NCBI GenBank assembly: GCA_903772945.1
Contig: CAICTM010000426.1
Span: 1-64,000, forward strand
DNA length: 64,000 nt
Reading direction: 5' to 3'
DNA from: Seminavis robusta
Taxonomy: Eukaryota; Bacillariophyta; Bacillariophyceae; Naviculales; Naviculaceae
Shown here: one piece after another, positions 55,809-64,000 of the stretch
Layout of the letters: the number at the start of each line of letters is the position of its first letter
How positions within the stretch are numbered: the stretch's first letter is position 1
Program-made: the position numbers and the translations under genes
Notes under the pieces: model-generated
What the model was told of the DNA's origin: nothing
Seen by the model: the letters and a program-made list of their open reading frames with translations, nothing else
The model's database searches: none

Positions 55809-57860
55809 GGTTACTTCTTCTTCTTCTCTTTTCAATCGATACGGTACGGTACTCTTTCAAACGATCGTAAAACCGCTAGTAATCAACTCTTTTATTGTCG
55901 GAGTGCCAACAAATTATGTGAAAGGTTGATGTACGATACGATGAGATCGAAGTGCTGGTCTTTTTCGTCGACAAGAGACACAGGCTGCTTGGTTGGTGAC
56001 TTCTTGGAGATGATGATGATGAGATGCACCAACAACAAGAAATGAGCCTTTGACGTTTGACGGGATGGACAGGGACAAAAAGTGCGTGCATCTCATTTCT
56101 TTTGCTCTAATTAATTTTGGCCCGCAGCCAAGATGACGTAGCAGGGTCCCTTAGGATTTAAGACAATAATCCAGATGGTATCGCACCGTCAGCCGAGCTC
56201 GGAGTTGCCGGGATAACCACTCTTAGATGGAGTATCTTAAAAATAGAATATCCAGTTCTGAAGCTAATTCAATGTTCAGTTGTCACGGCGTTGGACAAGG
56301 ATGCTGGCCGGTGTCTAACTGGAGGTGCCGAATCCACACACAAAATGAGAGCTTGGCTACAACTTCTGGAGCTGGCAGTGGAACCTTGTGCCAATGCACT
56401 GGGTGGATGCACACCGGGTGGATGCAAGCCACCGCACTCGCTCCAGCTGCTCTGACCGACCACTGTACATGTAGATGACACAGAAGGGCAGTGTCTCCTC
56501 TACTGGCTTTGGCTAGCTGGAGGTAGCTGGTGCTATCTATGGCAACCACAGCAGAGAATGGGAGAAATGGTATTATCCCTTCTTGTACCTGGAATCAACA
56601 GCACCAGGGCACGATTGTGGAACGAAAAAGCCCCGTGCTGGATCTCTGAGCTGACTCGACTCTGCATTCTGGAGGTTGAGATGCTTTGCTTTGGCTTTTG
56701 AAGGCGGGCCCTTGTCTTGGGAGTCCCCAGTCAATCAACTGCTCACACATACCGTATGCCAAATAATTGGTCCAGACCCAATCCACACTACATGTACTCT
56801 AGAGTAGTATAGCATGTATGTGTGGATTTGTAAAACAGCCATATCTTGTGAGTTGACGGACAGACTTCAACTAACTTGAAAGATACCGTACATCTAAGAA
56901 ACATGTTTTAGCAGGATGAATTTCCAATTATTTATGCCCTTCCTGGTCCGATCCCATGGCTGACAGGCTCGATGAGAATTCAACGTTCACTCCCGACCCC
57001 CACCAAAATCTCAAGTTGGCACAACGGGTGGCCAGAAGAACAATGCCCCAGCGTCATACTCATGAACTAGGGTCTCTATTTTCAGTCAAAAACGAATCCC
57101 AAAGTTGTTCCGAAAGCCTGCCTGCCTCAGCAACGCGCCGCCTCTTGACCCTATCAAGAACATTTTACCTCATCTTCTGAGCAATGTAAAAATTAACGGA
57201 ACGCTGCCTGATTGCAAGAATGGACTACCGGTACAGTACTGGTACCGGTGAGACTAATAATAGTACAGTACTTTATTAGAGGAGGCGGTGAACTTGATGT
57301 CGCCTTTTGATGAAAAGGTTGATTTTATTAAGTCTTTTAAAGCGGTTGGTTGCGGTTGGTGACAGAATAGTGACGGAATTGCTTATGTAAAAAAGTGCAA
57401 GTTTGTGATTCTACAGTAAGTGATTCCAGGATGGGGAAGGTTTTAAAGCATTGGTGCACCTGACGTCAACGTTGTGTTGGTATTGTTAAGCCTTCAACAG
57501 GTGTTCGCTGTGGTTAGCAATCATGCGAGTTACAGCCATTGCCTATGTAATCATGTATTCGTTTGTTCTTCGTTAAGTCCTGTGCCGAAGTCCGTTGCAG
57601 TGGGTGCTCGTGCAGTTTACAACGACTTCAGTTTTTTCGCACAACCTAAGCACTCATTGTGCACCATGAAATTGCCGACCATGGCGCTGACTGATGATGT
57701 TTGCACCGGATTGTGCAGCGGCAACCTCCCATCAATGACGATAATGCAAAGCCTCCGCGGCGTTTGAGCGGCCACATCAAGAGCCAACCAGCATTTATGC
57801 TCTTTCTGTCTTTTGATGTTCTTTCGGTTGATTGTCGACAATGAATTGTTGACCGACGAG
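55809..57860. other. Intergenic
   Basis: This is 5' flank of the SEC14 gene, then about 1.9 kb with no supportable gene. GGTACCGGT elements lie near 57228-57245. An ATG frame at 56956-57180 has no recognisable pattern. Confidence 0.45.
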
Positions 57861-57993
57861 ATGGTAAGCTAAGGCCCAACAATGGGTGCGACCCTGCCAT
57901 TATTTTGACCGTCGAAATGGTAAGCTAAGGCCCGTCATGGGTGCGACCCTGCCATTGGTAAGCTAAGGCCCTACTATGGGTGCGACCCTGCCA
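57861..57993. repeat. Triple repeat of GGTAAGCTAAGGCCC...GGGTGCGACCCTGCCA
   Basis: Three copies of a 37-39-bp unit, GGTAAGCTAAGGCCC then 3-6 variable bases then ATGGGTGCGACCCTGCCA, start at about 57861, 57916 and 57956. The first and second are separated by TTGACCGTCGAAA-type sequence that also precedes copy 1; the third follows directly. Confidence 0.85.
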
Positions 57994-59002
57994 AACAACC
58001 AGAACATCAACAAGGACAAAAACGATGCATTGATGCATTGGAAATCATGTTATGGAAGCGGGCAACAAAGTGAGTTGACGATGGCGGAATGACGGCCTCT
58101 TTGTCAGGTATCTTGGGTTTTTCTAACTCTCCTTCTTCTTTGTTCCGCTTTGATCTTCTTCCGTTGAATCGCCTGTCTTTCCTCTCTTGCTCGTGATCCG
58201 TTTGGCCGTTGCTGTGGAGGTGCCACGTCAGGGGCATGGCCGTTGCAACTACCCGGCACAACTGCTGGACGAAAGTGATCGGGGTTCGGTCCCATTTCTC
58301 CTTCAAAGCGCGATGGTGGGACATAGTTTTGGCCAGCATTCGGGTACAGCGTACAAGCCACCGAGTTGCCTTGGTCAGCTACAAGTACTGGTAACTCGAA
58401 AGTCTCATACCAATGGCCCAGCAAGATCAAGATTCGTACCAAAGAGTACCGTTGCCACAGTGGATGCACGAATCTGGACAGGACTTAGCAAACGGTCATT
58501 TCGATTCAACCATTCGCTCCGAGCTCCGAGTTGCTTGCCAAAAAGCTCCAGCCACGGATACTAGTCTGGGCCCACAGCCCAGCCCACAAGGAGCCTTGCC
58601 AAGCAGTTCCCTTCCCATCGGGGGGAATTGGGCAGCGCAAGTAGGTATTACAGAGGTCGGTTCAGCCGCTCAGCTAACCCTTCGCAGATCTCTCCTGTGA
58701 CGCGCCCAAAACTACTATCCTTTGAACTTTGTCACTTTCATCCACTGAAAGATACCCAAAGCCGTCAATGGAGCGACTACAGTTCGATGCATGAACGAAA
58801 TACTTCTGGCAGTGAGATGCACCTCTAGCTCGAGTAGGTTTGTACTCTGGGAACCACGGCGTTCTTTGCCATGGGCAATCATATTAAAGAACAGACAGCC
58901 GTAGGCTAGCTAGTGCCCTCAACCAGAATTGAATAAAAAGCCAAGGGGCTCGAGCAGTTAGCTAGCTTGTATTTGCTCCAATGCTATGAGTGATTACAAT
59001 AT
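57994..59002. other. Non-coding or relic DNA
   Basis: The minus strand over 58104-58469 reads as a plausible protein piece (WYETFELPVLVADQGNSVAC, then a Lys/Arg-rich end) with no ATG context or neighbours. It could be a relic. Nothing else is supported. Confidence 0.35.
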
Positions 59003-59880
59003 CTAACCATGTTCTTTGTTGTCGTTGTTGCCCTGTTGTGGATTCCATGTCTGAGGTTTTGGCGGCAACTCGAATGAAGGTTCATTCTCCGAAGACTTGT
59101 AGTAATGAGCAGCTCGACTGGATTGGTCTGCCCAGTATTTAAGCCAGCCAGCTTGCCGTTCAAGTTCATTGTAGAGTGGTGCTCCCTTTTGCAAATGGCA
59201 CATGTGATTTTCGTGATGCTTGGCTTGAGCATTCACGAGTAATTTAACACAAAAACGCAGGTGTAGTGGTAATCAGCGACCTTTTTAGCACGTCCTTTAC
59301 TCCATTTTTCCATTCTTGAATCTTTTTTTCCCTTTGTTGTTCTATCTTATCCCAATTTGGACGGTGCTCTTTGCTCCATGCTGAAACTGCTCACGCCAGA
59401 AACTAATGTCTTCTGCTTCCAACATCTCATAGTAGTCATTGTAGCGTTGTATTTCAGCCTCGCGTTCGTCAGTTGCCTGTTCAGCACACTTGACAAGTTG
59501 CCATCTCAGTCTGTCAGATTCCTGCCTGATTTCTGCCTGGCTTGATTCTTCTTCTTTCCATTCAAAGTTGCACCCATCCATTGCTTCCCACTGTGCCACT
59601 TCTCCAAAAGCTGGCTGTAGGAATAGATCATTCATTCGTATCTTCTTCTCCAGCTCGGATCTTTGTTCGATGAATCTATTTTCTATTTTTTCCAGCCTCA
59701 TTTTATGATCCTCTCTTTGCGTTCTCAAAAAGTATATCTGGGACCACTCTCTCCGTTTCCTGTCTCGGTCCTTCCTTTTCCGATTCTCTGATTGTTGCTT
59801 TGTTTCCTCCTTACGACTCTTGCACTTCCTTTTTCGTCGGCTTCCCTTCTTAGGTCTTTCTCCTCTTCCGTCAATCCAGC
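59003..59880 (-). pseudogene. Coiled-coil protein gene, broken or with unrecognised introns
   Basis: Two natural-looking stretches lie on the minus strand. The longer (59850-59342) is Lys/Arg-rich, then a Glu-rich coiled coil containing LFLQPAFGEVAQWEAMDG and YNDYYEMLEAEDISFWREQF. After a frame change near 59385 it continues as RPNWDKIEQQREKKIQEWKN. A possible GT-AG intron near 59280-59225 then leads to the second stretch (59225-59003), with CHLQKGAPLYNELERQAGWL, and ends NNDNKEHG. Upstream of 59850 the frame is also unclear. I do not recognise the family. A pseudogene is the simpler reading; a multi-exon gene is possible. Confidence 0.4.
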
Positions 59881-60789
59881 CCGATGGAACGCATTCTTTC
59901 TCGTTGGGCTTCTAAATCTGCAATTCCTGCTCGGTTGTTCTGTTGGCTAACTTTCTCTGTTTGTATATGCGATTTGCCTCAAGTTTCCTATGGTAGCAGG
60001 TGTTCCACGTTTGAAGGCATGTTGAAAGCAGCAGTTCAAGACTATGTATTGATGGAAGATGGATGGGATTTGGGCATGAACCCCAGGGTGGCTGCTACGG
60101 CTGCTGGTGTTCTGTTGTGGAGGGGCTGGGTTTCATCTGGGGCATCTGCACGGACATAAAAGGGGAGCTGCAAAGCGCGGAAATCACAACAAATAGTTCA
60201 AAAGGCCCTCAGCTTGCTAGCTGGTAGTTGAGGGCAAATGTACTCGAGTAGGAAGCAAGGACACCCTTTCATTGAAGAGCGTGCCGGGAGTCTTCCTGTA
60301 CTCCCAGCCACCGCCCTCAGCTTCCACATGTAGATGACATGGGCATGGCAGTGACTATCTACGGCTAAGTACGGACAGTGGGCCCGATGTGCACGCCGGA
60401 TTGATAGTGCCAGGATTGGGAGTGATTAACACCTGACTGCTGGATCCCAAACACTGCGCTGATCTGTCAGGGAGGGATGGATGGGCTTTGCGAAAGCACC
60501 ATGGAGATCCTTCCAACTGGGTGTTGATCAGAGGATCAGCAGCCGGAGTCTGCTGCTCAACCCTGACACTATCTGCAGTGGCATCAGAGCTTGCAGAGAT
60601 TGTCTTTTTTCGATTCCTTCTACAGGTGCCTAGCTAACTAGGGGACCCACTCCTTTAACTTACCCAAGTATCTGTCTTGCAAAGATGCCGAATACCAAAG
60701 AAAGGAGGAATAATGGAGGGTAGCTATTGGTACAGTACAGAAATTATTGCTCAACCTGGGTTGCTGCCAAGACGGAGGATTTTGGCTAG
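59881..60789. other. Intergenic
   Basis: The minus strand over 59881-59960 may extend the coiled-coil relic. The rest shows no gene. Confidence 0.4.
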
Positions 60790-61581
60790 CTAGCTTGTAA
60801 CCAAAGTCGTCACGGTGGAGATCACCCGTATCAGGCTATCAAAGGAAAACACGTCGTAGAGAGGGGCAATGGCAAGCTCGCCATCATCGCTATCCACGCT
60901 GTCACAATCATCATCGTCGTCGTCGTCATGGCGGCTGGACCTTTGAAACATGGATGCTTGTAGGGAACAAGTAGGCGCAAACATTCGGAATTCTTTTCCA
61001 TTCAAATGATAAATGAGTCGACATTCATAAAAGACTTGTCGTGCTTCTTCCTCGTCAAACACTCCCCATCGCCGAGCCCTCGATCGAGCCTCGTTGCTGA
61101 GTCTGGCACAATACGCAGCCAGAGCTTGTTCTCGACCCTTGCTCTTCTTTTTGCTACTGCATGATGCATTCTTGGACATGCACTGGAAAATCATGACATT
61201 CTTGGCAAAACACAATCGACGCTCCTTGCGCGACGGAGTGTGTTCGTCGAGTTTGAGGAATTCCAAGCCTCGCACGCAGTAAAAGTCTTCATCTTTACAG
61301 CGCCAATCTTTCGCTGCACGAGCTTCGACGACTTGGCCAATCTCTTGACGAATCAAGCAAAAGTCTTGACGATTGTACCATACCGATTGTTTTTCGTCCT
61401 CATCTTCTCCGATGCGAGCGACTTGTACAATGTTGCTCACGCCAAATCGAACCTTTCTCGTTCTGTTTCTACCAGTAGTAGTAGCGGTAGCAGCTGTAGC
61501 AGAAGCCTCTTGCTGCTGGGTCAACAGAGCAGCGTTGGGTGTGCCGGTAGCGCACTGTGGGTCATCCAACGGCTTGCACAT
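60790..61581 (-). CDS. Second member of the family seen at 14609-15790
   Basis: This is a 263-residue intron-free protein of unknown function. Residues 1-40 are Ala/Thr-rich. The conserved part starts at about 43 with RKVRFGVSNIVQV, then SVWYNRQDFCLIRQEIGQVV (about 66-85), a central segment DFYCVRGLEFLKLDEHTPSR with RRLCFAKNVMIFQCM, a basic Ser/Lys linker, a helix ending AARxxCARLSNEARSRARRWG-like (key part NEARSRARRWG), and DEEEARQVFYECRLIYHL. The C-terminus has a run of seven Asp and a hydrophobic end. The VxFG, WYxxxxxxxxR/EI and final CRxIYH patterns match the longer protein at 14.6 kb. There is no signal peptide. The composition and length of these proteins suggest a lineage-specific family with many copies in diatoms (inference). 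Confidence 0.85.
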   Translation of the reverse strand: MCKPLDDPQCATGTPNAALLTQQQEASATAATATTTGRNRTRKVRFGVSNIVQVARIGEDEDEKQSVWYNRQDFCLIRQEIGQVVEARAAKDWRCKDEDFYCVRGLEFLKLDEHTPSRKERRLCFAKNVMIFQCMSKNASCSSKKKSKGREQALAAYCARLSNEARSRARRWGVFDEEEARQVFYECRLIYHLNGKEFRMFAPTCSLQASMFQRSSRHDDDDDDDCDSVDSDDGELAIAPLYDVFSFDSLIRVISTVTTLVTS

Positions 61582-63084
61582 TGTCCAATACTAACGATAA
61601 CAAAAACAACGACGACTTTTTCTACACCACCAAAATAGGCGAGATGAATGAAGTAAGGAATGGAGGCAAGTGTCTTTCTTGTAGAAGGATGTGTTGTTTG
61701 AGTGGTTTGTACCGGGCACAAAAGCAGTTAGTTGTCGCGTTGCTGCGCTTGGTGGCAGCGAAAGAAGCTGCTTGGTATCGAAACGGTAACGTACGTACAG
61801 ATTCTACCGGTGGTATACACGCTCTAAAGGATCTTTTCTTTTTGTTTTACCAGCGTGAACGAACGTGCCTATTAAATTTGGTGAATAGATGACCGGACAG
61901 AAACAAATCTTCAGCTCTACCATAAATAGAGCGTCCCCCAAATCACGAGTCCAAAATCCAACGGCAAGTTCAGTACTGGATCTGTCTATACCAGTCTGAA
62001 ATGACTCACAGTCACGATTAGATAAGCTTGGATACCCCTGAGCGGGTCGACCTTTGGATTATCACAAAACTCTGACTTCCAAGCTTTCATTCTCCCAACA
62101 TGAAGTCCCAACTCACGGCACAGTCCCCGTTGTCGAACTTGCCTCCAGCGGCAATCAATTTTGGTCAATGGATTGCAGCTAAAGGCATAGCCTCACTTCT
62201 ATGGTACAGGGCTGGCTGCACTGACACTTTACGATATGGCTAAGCTACACTAGGCTAGACTAACAGCTGGCAACTAGTGTCGGAGCTCCTCATGCGGCAT
62301 GATGTGGCGAGTTGAATCTTCAAATCATCAGAGCTTTTCTCTAGTATGGCTGGGTCTACCAAGGGCTGGATATGAGAAACGAATCTCCTGCACCGACTCA
62401 ACTTCTGGCCTACACATGGCCCATATCCTGTACCGGACCAACGTCCACACAAGCAGAGAATCTATGCCCAGCCAGCCCAACTACAGGGCATATATAGGGA
62501 TAGCGGGCTTGCCCTGGCACCTGGCTAGCTAGTAGATCAAGTACATGTACATGTAAAATGAACCAAACTACAGGACCACACCACCTGGCTGTAGGAACAA
62601 GAGTCTTCCCATCTCAAGCAAGCGGCGCCAACAGCTGGAACCAGCTCCAATCTCAGGGACTAATTCTCGCTCTTTGTGGCTGTAACTGCACTTGTCTATA
62701 GGCTTAGCTATTCACTGTTACATACCAAACCATGTCTCTCGTCACAGCTTGTACTTGTACTGGTAGATCGGTTTTGCAGTTGCTGCAGGTAAATAGGCAA
62801 GCACCACGAATCAAAGATTTGATTCTGGTAACTTGCTAAGCACGAATAGTATCTGCGAGTTCTACAATGTCATGTACATGTGGTGCGGTACCGTGGTACC
62901 GTACTTGCAATGGGAAACAGAGTTCAGTTGCTGCGCCGCGAATTGACGGCTGTCACTGAAACTTCCCTCCGCTCTGGACTCGAAGAGTCAGTCTGTCAAT
63001 CGTTCGGTCATCGATCTTTTGCCTCATCCAATCCAACCATCACTTCTAGACTACCGTAGAACGACGACATCAACCACATTGAAC
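61582..63084. other. Intergenic
   Basis: A 1.5-kb spacer between divergent genes. TACATGTACATGTA lies near 62543 and GGTACCGTGGTACCGTAC near 62887. No reading frame of interest and no tRNA pattern was seen. Confidence 0.45.
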
Positions 63085-64000
63085 ATGTTGAGATTGCAGC
63101 TACGGCTACTCACCTTCCTCCTGGTGTTGCTAGTAGTAGAGAACCTTGTCTCTGCCTTTACCACTACCCGGCTGGATATATACACGAGTACCAGGCCTTT
63201 GTCGTCGACACCATTGTTGTTTGCCACGAAAAAGAAGAAAAAGAAAAAGAAGAATGGTAGAACTCCAGGAGGAGCTGGGTTTGGAAGTTCCATTCCCAAG
63301 AAAAAAGCTGAGGCTGTCACGTCCCCGCCACAATCAACAACTAGTATGACAACGAAACTCCGCAAAGAACGTCGGCAAAAATGGATGGAGGACGAAGAAG
63401 AAATGGCGGTACCCACTACTAGTGCTGCAACTGCCAGGAAAGCACGCCGCCAAAAATGGATGGAGGATAATGATGAAGAAGAAATGGCAGTACATGTACC
63501 CACTACTACTACTAGAACTGCCACTGCCAGAAAAGCAAACCGTCAAAAATGGAGCGACCGAGAAGCCGAAAATCGGTATACACGAGAATACCACCAACAA
63601 TTGGAACTGTCCAAGAATCCCAAACCTCAACAACTCATACAACTTTCTCAAGACCCACTCCTCTTTGTGATTGATGACTTTATCGATCCCGCCGCTTGCC
63701 AACGAGTACAATCGAACGGCGAAGGTTGCTTTTCGTTGATGTTCCCCGAATTAATCGCTGATTTACTGTTTCAAGGACAAGAAAACGAACTCGATGGACT
63801 CTTGTTCAATGCCGCCAATTCGCAGCAACACACAACCAAGCCGGTGTATCCCGATGGGCTCCACATGGATACCAATGGACAGTGTCTGTTTCGACACGTC
63901 ACCTGCATTTTGTACCTCAATACCATTCCTGAGGAGTGCGGAGGCGCCACGGTCTTTCCTTTGGCTCGGGCATTGCCCAACGATCCCGCATTGTTGGCGT
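63085..64000 (+). CDS. Probably plastid 2OG-Fe(II) oxygenase, prolyl-4-hydroxylase-like (3' end beyond window)
   Basis: The frame is open from ATG 63085 to the window edge (305 codons). Residues 1-24 are a signal peptide, ending LVSA before F25 (LVSAF-TTTR), which fits plastid import. A Lys run (49-56) and Ser/Pro-rich region lead to three repeats of KARRQKWMED-type sequence (about 94-158), with MEDEEEMAVP or MEDNDEEEMAV following two of them. The oxygenase domain starts near 190 (DPLLFVIDDFIDPAAC). The iron-binding HxD is H260 and D262 in DGLHMDTNGQCLFRH, followed by TCILYLN and GGATVFP, the usual order in prolyl-4-hydroxylase-type domains. The second histidine and the arginine that bind iron and 2-oxoglutarate lie outside the window. 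Confidence 0.88.
   Translation, partial: MLRLQLRLLTFLLVLLVVENLVSAFTTTRLDIYTSTRPLSSTPLLFATKKKKKKKKNGRTPGGAGFGSSIPKKKAEAVTSPPQSTTSMTTKLRKERRQKWMEDEEEMAVPTTSAATARKARRQKWMEDNDEEEMAVHVPTTTTRTATARKANRQKWSDREAENRYTREYHQQLELSKNPKPQQLIQLSQDPLLFVIDDFIDPAACQRVQSNGEGCFSLMFPELIADLLFQGQENELDGLLFNAANSQQHTTKPVYPDGLHMDTNGQCLFRHVTCILYLNTIPEECGGATVFPLARALPNDPALLA

Overview
The window looks like nuclear DNA of a photosynthetic stramenopile, most likely a pennate diatom (inference). The grounds are: genes with few short introns (about 70-110 nt, one of 559 nt); several N-termini that read as a signal peptide followed by an SAF/TAF-type motif, as in plastids of red secondary origin; a diatom-type cyclin; a membrane-anchored leucine-rich-repeat protein without a kinase; and intergenic DNA full of TACCGGTA-, CTAGCTAG- and TACATGTA-type palindromes. 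No search could be run, so the taxonomy rests on these traits.

Layout. 1-4.57 kb has no credible gene and shows strong strand composition skew. 4.57-30 kb is gene-dense: a BTB/BACK protein (-), a small three-helix membrane protein (+), an ER protein disulfide isomerase with HDEL (+), a decayed ankyrin-like repeat gene (+), a probably plastid valyl-tRNA synthetase in four exons (-), a low-complexity protein of a family that recurs at 61 kb (+), an 823-residue acidic protein (-) with a truncated copy of its 5' end 2.7 kb away, a four-helix membrane protein (+), a two-PDZ protein (+), an RRM plus CCHC-zinc-knuckle RNA-binding protein (+), the complex I subunit NDUFA13/GRIM-19 (-) and a cyclin (-). 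30.3-33 kb holds a fossil mobile element with a broken transposase-like coding region. 34.4-36.5 kb holds the LRR membrane protein. 36.5-42.1 kb is almost gene-free and repeat-rich (duplicated exon-like units, a GATC microsatellite, a roughly 150-bp minisatellite).

42.1-55.8 kb is dense again: a 2OG-Fe(II) oxygenase (+), a START-like lipid-binding protein (-), a probably plastid SAP-domain protein (+), a 1.2-kb array of about 44 copies of a 17-nt AT-rich core, a 13-exon ABCG-type transporter with a Cys-rich N-terminal region and an EF-hand (+), and a SEC14/CRAL-TRIO protein (-). 55.8-60.8 kb is mostly relics and short repeats. 60.8-61.6 kb carries the second member of the 14.6-kb family, and the window ends inside a second, probably plastid, 2OG-Fe(II)/prolyl-4-hydroxylase-like gene.

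The genes do not form a pathway. Recurring themes are lipid handling (START, SEC14, ABCG) and organelle function (ValRS, SAP protein, NDUFA13, PDI). The most notable observations are two near-identical GC-AG introns in the ABCG gene, one of them next to a 12-nt microexon inside the Walker A loop, and the AT-rich repeat array immediately upstream of that gene.
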